From: Candidatus Parvarchaeota archaeon | Lineage (GTDB): Archaea; Nanobdellota; Nanobdellia; WJKC01 | Length of the DNA stretch: 64,000 bases | Assembly: GCA_030615175.1 (NCBI GenBank) | Contig: JAUWZX010000001.1 | Span: 126,566 to 190,565 of the forward strand | Direction of reading: 5' to 3' | The notes under the pieces: generated by a model | Told to the model about the DNA's origin: nothing | Databases searched by the model: none | The model's input: the letters and a program-made list of their open reading frames with translations, nothing else | Part shown: piece by piece, positions 56,302-64,000 of the stretch | How the letters are laid out: every line of letters begins with the position of its first letter | Position numbering within the stretch: the stretch's first letter is position 1 | Program-made: the position numbers and the translations under genes

Positions 56302-56336
56302 GATGTTTAAAATCATAATATTTATTAATAAACATC
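56302..56336. promoter_or_regulatory. Inverted repeat enclosing a TATA-like box
   Basis: GATGTTTA (56302-56309) and TAAACATC (56329-56336) flank AT-rich ATATTTATTA; ATG at 56354. Confidence 0.45.
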
Positions 56337-56353
56337 TTTATTAATCTAACATA

Positions 56354-57268
56354 ATGATTTCAGTTGTTCTGCCTGTGTATAATGAAGAGAAGAATGTTAG
56401 AATATTTGTTAAGGATATATTAAGGGTTTTTTCAAAGAATAAAATTAAGGGTGAAATAATAATTGTTGATGACGGCTCTACTGATAATTCATTAAAGGTG
56501 ATTAAAAAATTGGCTGATCATAAACTTGTGAGGTTTTACCAAAACAAGGTTAATATGGGCAAGTCATTCGCGTTAAAGAAGGGTTTCATCCATGCAAAAG
56601 GGGACATAGTCTTTATGATTGATGTGGACTTGCAGCACAGTGCTGAGGATATACCTAAATTCATTAAGAAAATAAGGGAGGGTTATGATGTTGTTAATGG
56701 GTGGAGAAGATATAGGAAGGATGGAAATTCTAAAAGAGTTCCTTCAAGAATATATAATTCTTTAACAAAGAGATTATTTAATTTGAATGTTCATGATTTT
56801 AATTGCGGTTTCAAAGCGTTCAAGCGTGAAGTTATTGAGCAATTATCAATGATGTCTGGTGAGCATAGATTTATTATCCCTCTTGCCAGGAAAGTAGGTT
56901 TTAATGTTGGCGAGCTTGAAGTTAAACACTTTCCAAGAAAGTATGGAAGATCAAAATATAATTATAAAAGGATTTTTGGGGGCATGCTTGATTTAATAAC
57001 TTTAAGAGTGAGGTTTATATTGGGTAATAAGCCTATGAAGATTTTTGCAGGAGTTGGTGGTTTACTATTATTTTTGGGCTTTTTATTGGGGTTTCACATA
57101 TTTTATATTAAATATTTACTGGGTCAGGACTTGGGAGCTGGGAGACCAATAGTTATTCTTGATGTATTATTATTGATATCTGGCGTACAATTATTCTTTT
57201 TTGGTTTCGTATTTGACAGCATTAATGAATTAAAACAGAGTATTAATGATAGGGTGTTTAAGAAGTGA
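56354..57268 (+). CDS. family 2 glycosyltransferase with two C-terminal TM segments (DPM1/ArnC-like)
   Basis: ISVVLPVYNEEKNVRIFV, VDDGSTDNSL, MIDVDLQHSAEDI, FNCGFKAFKREV. Confidence 0.92.
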   Translation: MISVVLPVYNEEKNVRIFVKDILRVFSKNKIKGEIIIVDDGSTDNSLKVIKKLADHKLVRFYQNKVNMGKSFALKKGFIHAKGDIVFMIDVDLQHSAEDIPKFIKKIREGYDVVNGWRRYRKDGNSKRVPSRIYNSLTKRLFNLNVHDFNCGFKAFKREVIEQLSMMSGEHRFIIPLARKVGFNVGELEVKHFPRKYGRSKYNYKRIFGGMLDLITLRVRFILGNKPMKIFAGVGGLLLFLGFLLGFHIFYIKYLLGQDLGAGRPIVILDVLLLISGVQLFFFGFVFDSINELKQSINDRVFKK

Positions 57269-58716
57269 GAGTTCTTACTTTAGTCCCTCCAAGTAGTCAG
57301 ACCAAAAATGTAGTCAGGGATTTAGTTTACGGGTGCTGGTGCAAGGGCAAGAGAATAGCCAAAACAAAGTTTCCTCCAATTTACTTGTTGTTGATTTCAA
57401 CAATATTAAAAAATGAAGGTCACAAAGTCACTTTGATTGATGCGGCTTCAGAGGGAATAAGTATTGAAGAGCTTAAGAAGATTGTTTTGAAAAAAAGAAT
57501 TGAGGCTGTTATAATGTTAACTGCAACAATGACTTTTAATGAGGACGTAAGTATTCTTTCAGAACTTAAAAAAAGCAATCCAGCGATGTTTACAATACTT
57601 TATGGTCAACATGTTACTTCATTTCCTAAACAAAGTCTTAAAAATGAGGCTGTTGATTTTATAGTTAAAAAAGAACCTGATTATATTATTAGAAATTTGA
57701 TTAATTCTCTTGATAATAATAGGTCTTTTAAGAATATTAAAGGTATTGGATTTAAACAAAATAGGAAAATTATAGTCAATAGAGATGCACCTTTTATTAA
57801 AAATCTTGACGAACTCCCTTTTCCTGACAGAACAATATGTCCTGATGTTGAATATTTTAATCCATTAGCAAAAAGAGATCCTTATACAACCGTAATTACT
57901 TCAAGAGGTTGTTCAGGTAAGTGCACTTTCTGCACTTCTCCATATTTTTACGGCGGTGTTTACAGGTTTAGAAGCGCTGAGAATGTTGTTGAAGAACTTA
58001 AATTAATTGCTTCACAAGGGTATAAGGAGGTTTTGTTCAGGGACGAAACTTTCACAGTTCATAGAAAAAGGACTAAGAAGATTTGTAATTTAATAATAAA
58101 AAATAAACTTGATTTAACTTGGGTGTGTAATGCGCGGGTGGGAACAATTGACAAGGAAACAATGAAGTTAATGAAGAAGGCGGGTTGTCATAAATTAAAA
58201 TTTGGTGTTGAGTCAGGAAGCCAGAAGATACTTGATAATATTCAGAAAGGAATTAGATTAGAATGGATTATGAAAAACTTTATGGATGCTTATAAAGTTG
58301 GTTTGGACACGCATGCTCATTTAATACTTGGTGCTCCTGGAGAGACTAAAGAAACAATTAATCAAACTATTGATTTTATTAAGAAATTAAAGGCAGATAC
58401 AGTTACTGTTGGAATATTAACTCCTTACCCTGGTTCAAAATTATTTGATGAAATAGCGCGTATGGACAAGAGCATTCTAAAGAACTGCACTAGTCATGAT
58501 TTAAGCAAGTTGCATACTAAAAGTTTTTACAATGAATTGATATGTGATTTGAGTAAGGAATTCCTTGAGAAGTCAGTAAAAAGGGTTTACAAGAGTTTTT
58601 ATTTAAGATTATGGTATATCTTATGGAAGCTTAAGAAAATAAATTCATTTGAAGAATTTAAAACAGTTTTACGTGCTGGCATTACAACGATATTGTTTAG
58701 TGTGAGTGGTGATTAA
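57265..58716 (+). CDS. B12-binding domain radical SAM protein
   Basis: VITSRGCSGKCTFCTSPYFYGGVYRFRSAENVVEEL, FGVESGSQKILDNIQKGI. Confidence 0.92.
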   Translation: MRVLTLVPPSSQTKNVVRDLVYGCWCKGKRIAKTKFPPIYLLLISTILKNEGHKVTLIDAASEGISIEELKKIVLKKRIEAVIMLTATMTFNEDVSILSELKKSNPAMFTILYGQHVTSFPKQSLKNEAVDFIVKKEPDYIIRNLINSLDNNRSFKNIKGIGFKQNRKIIVNRDAPFIKNLDELPFPDRTICPDVEYFNPLAKRDPYTTVITSRGCSGKCTFCTSPYFYGGVYRFRSAENVVEELKLIASQGYKEVLFRDETFTVHRKRTKKICNLIIKNKLDLTWVCNARVGTIDKETMKLMKKAGCHKLKFGVESGSQKILDNIQKGIRLEWIMKNFMDAYKVGLDTHAHLILGAPGETKETINQTIDFIKKLKADTVTVGILTPYPGSKLFDEIARMDKSILKNCTSHDLSKLHTKSFYNELICDLSKEFLEKSVKRVYKSFYLRLWYILWKLKKINSFEEFKTVLRAGITTILFSVSGD

Positions 58717-59368
58717 TATTAAATCCTTAAATAAGTTATACTATAAAGAAAGGTATTTTAAACAAAGTAATTGTGTTAAAGAATATGTCAAAAAAAGAAG
58801 GAAATTTCTTAATAAGGGAAACATCGTTCTTGATTTTTGTTGCGGTCAAGGGTTATTCTTATCGGAGCTTAAAAAGAAGTCAAATTTTGTTGTAGGTATT
58901 GACATTTCTATTGACCAGATTAAGCGTATTAAAAAAGAAAGAAATCTTTTCCTTATTGTTGCTGATGGGGAGCAATTACCTTTTAAAAAAGAATCTTTTG
59001 ATTTTATTCTCTGTAATGCAGCATTGCATCACTTCGAAAACGTTAATTTAGGTATTTCAGAGGTATCAAGAGTTTGTAATCCAAAAGGAAGAATCACGTT
59101 AATTGAGCCTAATCGCGTAAATATATTAATATTCTTATTAGGGTTGAAAAAAAGAGTCGAAAGGAATAGTTTAAAACTTAATAAAAAAAAGATTGTTTCA
59201 CAACTTAATGATTTTAAAGTGAGTTCTTCAAGGATTTGGAGTCTTGTTTACCCTTCTATGAATTTTAATTCAGGGTTCATTAAATTATTATTAACTGCTG
59301 AATTAATTTTTGAGAAATTATTTAATTATTTTGGAACACACTTAGTTGTTAAAGGTGTTAAAAAATGA
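58706..59368 (+). CDS. class I SAM-dependent methyltransferase
   Basis: IVLDFCCGQGLFLSELKKKSNFVVGIDIS, FILCNAALHHFENVNLGISEVSRV. Confidence 0.88.
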   Translation: MVINIKSLNKLYYKERYFKQSNCVKEYVKKRRKFLNKGNIVLDFCCGQGLFLSELKKKSNFVVGIDISIDQIKRIKKERNLFLIVADGEQLPFKKESFDFILCNAALHHFENVNLGISEVSRVCNPKGRITLIEPNRVNILIFLLGLKKRVERNSLKLNKKKIVSQLNDFKVSSSRIWSLVYPSMNFNSGFIKLLLTAELIFEKLFNYFGTHLVVKGVKK

Positions 59369-60774
59369 AGGTTTTGCTTGTTAATCCTCCTTGGAGCGAA
59401 GTTTATGGCAGGTATAAGCCTGCGGCCAGAGTAGGGGTTATGAATCCCCCTTTAGGGTTGTGTTACTTATCAAGTGTTGCTAAGGACGCTGGCTTTAATG
59501 TTGACATCCTTGATGCTGAGGTAGAAGTAATGAATGAAGAACAAGTAGCAAATTACGCAATTAAGAAAAAATATGATGCTGTTGGCATTACTGCCACAAC
59601 CCCTCTTTTTCATAAGGCAAACAAGATTGCAGAATTAATTAAAAAGAAGAATAAGAGTATTGTAACAATAATTGGTGGACCTCACGTAACCTTAATGCCT
59701 CACCTGATTAAGAATTCATATTTTGATTATGGTATTGTTGGTGAAGGAGAAATAACTTTTCCAGAATTATTGAAATCAATTAAAAAAAGGGTGAAGAACC
59801 CAAGAACCAGGGGTATTGTTTATAGGGAAAATAAAAAAATTATCAAGACAAAACCACGTGAATTGATTAAAAACCTTGACAGCCTTCCTTTCCCTGACAG
59901 GGAGTCCTTGAATTTGGATAAGTATAAATGGAGTGTTCCTAAAAAAGGAATTATGAGATTTACAACAATTTTAGGCAGTAGGGGTTGCCCTTTTAAGTGT
60001 ATTTTTTGCTCAACTAATGCAATTTTTGGTAGGAAATTCAGGCTTAGGTCTGCGGAAAATATATTTGATGAGCTAAAGCAGTTGGTTGATGAATTTAATA
60101 TTAGGCATTTTCTCATGATTGATGATACACTAACTGTTTCAAGAAAGCGCATGATGGAATTAAGCAGGTTAATAGTAAGGAATAAGTTAGATATTACTTG
60201 GGAGGGATGGACCAGGGCAAATTTAGTGGATAAAGTTTTATTAAGGACTATGAAAAGGGCAGGCTTTAACAGTATATCATTTGGTATTGAATCAGGAGAC
60301 CCTAAAATATTGAAAGTTATTAAGAAAGGGGTTGATTTAAAATCTGTTGATAAGGCTTATAAGATTGCTAAGAGTTTAGGCATTGAAACTCGCTGTTCAG
60401 TAATGATTGGTCATCCTTTTGAGACAAGAGAGTCTGCTATGCGCACTTTGAATTTTATTAAGAATTTAAAATATTGTGACCAAGCTAGAATTAATATTTC
60501 AACTCCTTATCCTGGAACCAAGTTATATGACATGGCTTTAAAAGGAGAGGGAGGCATTAAACTTTATACTAAGGAGTTTTCAAAGTACAGGCGTTATGGT
60601 AATGCTGTTATTAGTGTTAATGATTTATCGAGGGAGGACTTAATTAAAATGCAGAAAAAGGGTATTAGGATGTTTTATCTTTCATCTCCAAGGAGAATAT
60701 GGTATAATCTTAGGAGGGCTGGCTTAAAGGCAGCTATTAATAATTCGATTGCTTTTGCTAAGAGTTTTTTTTAA
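59365..60774 (+). CDS. B12-binding domain radical SAM protein
   Basis: MNPPLGLCYLSSVAKDAGFNVDILDAE, IIGGPHVTLMPHLI, ILGSRGCPFKCIFCSTNAIFGRKFRLRSAENIFDEL. Confidence 0.93.
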   Translation: MKVLLVNPPWSEVYGRYKPAARVGVMNPPLGLCYLSSVAKDAGFNVDILDAEVEVMNEEQVANYAIKKKYDAVGITATTPLFHKANKIAELIKKKNKSIVTIIGGPHVTLMPHLIKNSYFDYGIVGEGEITFPELLKSIKKRVKNPRTRGIVYRENKKIIKTKPRELIKNLDSLPFPDRESLNLDKYKWSVPKKGIMRFTTILGSRGCPFKCIFCSTNAIFGRKFRLRSAENIFDELKQLVDEFNIRHFLMIDDTLTVSRKRMMELSRLIVRNKLDITWEGWTRANLVDKVLLRTMKRAGFNSISFGIESGDPKILKVIKKGVDLKSVDKAYKIAKSLGIETRCSVMIGHPFETRESAMRTLNFIKNLKYCDQARINISTPYPGTKLYDMALKGEGGIKLYTKEFSKYRRYGNAVISVNDLSREDLIKMQKKGIRMFYLSSPRRIWYNLRRAGLKAAINNSIAFAKSFF

Positions 60775-61124
60775 ATCGTTGTACTATAAATTCCTATTAC
60801 TGAAATGTTCTTTGATGTGTAAATGGTTTTTTCAGGCACGGCATTTGTATGCAATTCAAAAAATAATGAATTATTTTCATACTGTGAACGGGTTACCGGT
60901 ACTCCAGGAAGTGATTTATTAGGACTATCTAATGAAAATATATATATTATATTATTAAATTCTTTTAATTTACTAGTTTCAAAACTTGATAAATTACTGA
61001 TTGAACTAAATCTTGTGTAATTATAGTCCTCCAGATAGTAAAGGAAGGTTGATTTAAGCTCTCTAAAAGTAATACTAAGTCCTCTTTCTTTCAATGTTTT
61101 AACATAATCACTTAACTCACTCAT
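60771..61124 (-). CDS. hypothetical protein (117 aa)
   Basis: Complete ORF overlapping the stop of the upstream large membrane-protein gene by 8 bp. Confidence 0.5.
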   Translation of the reverse strand: MSELSDYVKTLKERGLSITFRELKSTFLYYLEDYNYTRFSSISNLSSFETSKLKEFNNIIYIFSLDSPNKSLPGVPVTRSQYENNSLFFELHTNAVPEKTIYTSKNISVIGIYSTTI

Positions 61125-64000
61125 TTTTAATCAACTTGTATATCATTATTCCAATTAAAATATAAATTATTATGTTTCCAAATAAGTTTGAAATTAATAA
61201 AGAAGCATCACCAATTGTGGTGTGGGGCACAATTGAATAAATTGTTAAGAATAGTCCGCCAAGAAATAAAAATAATATTGATAATAATATTAAAATCCCA
61301 ATCCAACCAAATTCTTTCTTAACATTTTTAATAATCGCTTTAGATTTTTTAATACAAAATGCATAATTTTGATGCTCTTTAAAATCAATTGATTTGATGT
61401 AAATAATAAATAATAACAAAATAATTACTAGTGAAATAGTGAGGGTTATAAAAGAAATAAGCAACCCAATTGAGTATGTATCTGCCTTAGTAAAAACTAA
61501 TTGAAAATTGTTAGAGTCATTCAAGAGATAAGCCTGTGCAAAGCTGTTAGCAATTAATGGGCTTGAATCATTAAGCATCCATGAAGGATGATATGTTTCT
61601 GAGAAAACCAAGTAGCCAGGGTTGCTAAATTCATAAGTAATATTCACATGGGAGGAATCAATTCTTTCGTAAAAGACAGAGTTATTTAACAGCTCTTTAA
61701 AATCTGAAACAGCGACTAATAAATCATTAATTCCTGATTCATTAAACTCGAAAATGAAATCATTAATGCCATTATGCAGAAAGGAAGAGTTTATGTTAAC
61801 CCATTCAGAATCGCGCCTTAGAAAAATAGAGTAATCCCCTTGTTTAGGGATAAATAGTGACTGGTTAATGAATGAACTGTTAAGAAAGCATCCATTGCTT
61901 GAATTAAAATTCATTTCAGGATTAAAGAATTTAACTGACTTAATCCTGAATTCATAATAACCAGGCTCCGCGTTCTTTCCTATTTTTTTATGCACACGAA
62001 TGCCTAACTTTGTTAAATTAAGAGCTGAAGCATTGTTGTCTATTACTGCTTGTTTTAGATTATAAATATAACTATTATAGTCACTGGATGTATACACACT
62101 CCATCCTACATCAATTATTTTTTCATCATCAGTAGTAAAGGCGACTTCAATGGTTTGGATTTCAGGATTGTTAACAGCACTTATAACTTCAAGGTAAGGG
62201 TAATCAAGTAGGCTGACATTAATTGACTTGAAAACAACTGCAAATTCGTCGACAGATGCATTGTTAAAGAAATAAGTAGAGAAGTTGCCTTCAATATATT
62301 CCTTATTGAATGTGCCTTTTAAATCACACTTATCACCACAACCATGTAAATTGACGCCAACACCTTCAAAACTAAAAACTTTTTCAGGTATGTCGCAGGA
62401 TATTTCTCCAAGTTCTGAGTAAGAAATAATTGACTTACTTGATGAGTAATTAATGAATTCAGAGTAAGCATTATTAAAGACATTAACAGGCACTAAGGCA
62501 ATTCTTGAAATGATGTTCTCACCGCTAAGAGGAGTGATTGTTAGATTAGAGTCAGAACTTATAAGGATTTTATCCCAAGTGAATCTTTCCGAAGGATTAA
62601 TAATGTGTTCAGTTCCATTAAAGTTAATAATGATGCCATCTGTGGATAAGTATTTAATTAGCAAATAAGAATCTTTAGTAGTTGAGATGGGGAATGAGAT
62701 AGATTTGTTAGACAATGTAAATATGGAGTCCTCAAGTCCTTGCGAGTAGTAAGTGTTATACCACCACCAGCCAAAGTCATAACCATACAATGGAGTCCAG
62801 GACTTTCGCGCATCACCAGACGTGACGAATGAAGCAGGGTCAAACTTATACTCGTCATGAATTAATGAAATAACAAAGTCTAAATATTCTTCATTAACAA
62901 GCAAGTAATCAACATTAAAATTAGGCTCTTGAGCAGCAAAAAAGAAGGCAGGCTTGGAATAATTAAGCAAGTCATTAATATAAGAAAAAGAAACAAGTGA
63001 TGATAATCCTCCAGAAGCAAGAAATGATGAATCAACAGCATAAACGCGTGGCAGGAAAGCAAGGTTGTCATAATAGTTAATGAATGTGCACTTAGTTAAG
63101 TTTAGATCTGCCTGATTACTTAATACTAAATTAATCCAATCATTATTAAATGATAATGACTGAGGGAAGTCTCCCATATAAGAATGATTAGGGAAATCAG
63201 AGTAAAAGTCAAAGCGCTCGTAAATATTGCGGACACCGGCGAGTCCCAAAATAAAGCCGAGGTGGTTAGTTATTGGCTCGTGCAGTAAGTTAATGACAAA
63301 AGCAGTGAATTTATGACGGGGTTCTGATGAATAAATTATTTGGTCAAATGTGTCTTTGGGGCTGAAAGCAACGATTGGGTCAATACCAACATAAGTGTAA
63401 TTCTTGTATTTAATTGGTTGAGTTAAAGGGGTATATAAGACTCTGTAATCACTAAGGTCCTTATCAAGTGACTCGGCTAAATGAATCAATGTCCTGTCAA
63501 AGTCAACGACTTGAACCCTGCCAGCAAAGTCTCCAGTGAAGAAAGGGAAACTAATAATTAATATTAAGCCAAGAGTTAATGGAGCAATGAATAATTTATA
63601 CCTTCTGAAGTAATTAATAACATGAGAGTAAGATAAAAGGAATGTCAGGCAGAAACCGAAAGCAGTTAGGAACATTAAATGATAAACTTCACGAAATAAG
63701 AAATTAAAAGGCATATTCTCATAAATGAATCCAAAAGGAGGGCTAATCCCTGTAGAAATAATAAGTCCTAGAATCCAGATAGTTAAAGCAAAATAATATA
63801 CTCTATCTTTTTTGAAGATTAAGCGTGCAAGAGCTGTTAGAATAATTATTAAGAATGAGAACCCCCAGACATAGAGATTGCTTGTTTCAAGCAGTGAGAA
63901 CATGAAGTGGCGGTACCCAATAAGGAATAATGATTCAGTAAGTGATGGGCTTAATTCAGAAATCCATTCAGTGCTTGTTCCGCCAGCATGACTAACAACG
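61117..64000 (-). CDS. large YfhO/GT-C-like membrane protein, N-terminus beyond the window
   Basis: The track starts it at 63903, but the reading frame stays open to the window edge (..VVSHAGGTSTEWISELSPSLTESLFLIGYRHFMFSLLETSN). C-terminal GYLVFSETYHPSWML parallels the 50844-53861 protein. Confidence 0.65.
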   Translation of the reverse strand, partial: VVSHAGGTSTEWISELSPSLTESLFLIGYRHFMFSLLETSNLYVWGFSFLIIILTALARLIFKKDRVYYFALTIWILGLIISTGISPPFGFIYENMPFNFLFREVYHLMFLTAFGFCLTFLLSYSHVINYFRRYKLFIAPLTLGLILIISFPFFTGDFAGRVQVVDFDRTLIHLAESLDKDLSDYRVLYTPLTQPIKYKNYTYVGIDPIVAFSPKDTFDQIIYSSEPRHKFTAFVINLLHEPITNHLGFILGLAGVRNIYERFDFYSDFPNHSYMGDFPQSLSFNNDWINLVLSNQADLNLTKCTFINYYDNLAFLPRVYAVDSSFLASGGLSSLVSFSYINDLLNYSKPAFFFAAQEPNFNVDYLLVNEEYLDFVISLIHDEYKFDPASFVTSGDARKSWTPLYGYDFGWWWYNTYYSQGLEDSIFTLSNKSISFPISTTKDSYLLIKYLSTDGIIINFNGTEHIINPSERFTWDKILISSDSNLTITPLSGENIISRIALVPVNVFNNAYSEFINYSSSKSIISYSELGEISCDIPEKVFSFEGVGVNLHGCGDKCDLKGTFNKEYIEGNFSTYFFNNASVDEFAVVFKSINVSLLDYPYLEVISAVNNPEIQTIEVAFTTDDEKIIDVGWSVYTSSDYNSYIYNLKQAVIDNNASALNLTKLGIRVHKKIGKNAEPGYYEFRIKSVKFFNPEMNFNSSNGCFLNSSFINQSLFIPKQGDYSIFLRRDSEWVNINSSFLHNGINDFIFEFNESGINDLLVAVSDFKELLNNSVFYERIDSSHVNITYEFSNPGYLVFSETYHPSWMLNDSSPLIANSFAQAYLLNDSNNFQLVFTKADTYSIGLLISFITLTISLVIILLLFIIYIKSIDFKEHQNYAFCIKKSKAIIKNVKKEFGWIGILILLSILFLFLGGLFLTIYSIVPHTTIGDASLLISNLFGNIIIYILIGIMIYKLIKNE

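Noticed and set aside
1-64000. tRNA, rRNA, transposase or prophage genes
   Set aside because: Scanned by eye for T-loop GGTTCRA patterns, transposase and integrase motifs; none convincing. A tRNAscan-SE/Infernal run would be decisive.

Overview
Archaeal window, probably DPANN-like (inference from archaeal-type CCA transferase, Dph5, family B polymerase, RqcH/NFACT, Trm5/Taw2, ThpR and apparently leaderless starts). The left part (~1-27 kb) is dense housekeeping: PIN-ATPase, inositol-phosphate synthase plus PadR-like regulator, SerRS, a dTTP-synthesis cluster (Dcd, Tmk, a thymidylate synthase with an MtrA-like N-terminus, dUTPase-like), TopA, MetAP, PolB, RqcH, CCA transferase, Dph5 and Trm5/Taw2-like enzymes. 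The right part (~27-64 kb) is a large surface-glycan cluster: nucleotide-sugar epimerases/dehydrogenases, NTases, many GT2/GT4 enzymes, a flippase, GT-C-like membrane proteins, methyltransferases and four B12-type radical SAM proteins. Best observations: (1) a ribbon-helix-helix domain fused to a nucleotidyltransferase that has lost its GxGTR loop, next to an intergenic array of four TAATAC motifs spaced exactly 21 bp apart, and divergent from an NTase with a 19-aa in-frame duplication of its catalytic motif; (2) a 44-bp double-hairpin sequence present twice inside two unrelated genes in different reading frames (Rickettsia-palindromic-element-like); (3) an MtrA/DUF4346/thymidylate-synthase fusion; (4) paired 16-bp palindromes next to both start codons of the ino1/padR divergent promoter; (5) strand-dependent compositional skew strong enough to change protein composition. 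No rRNA, tRNA, CRISPR array or transposase was found by eye.
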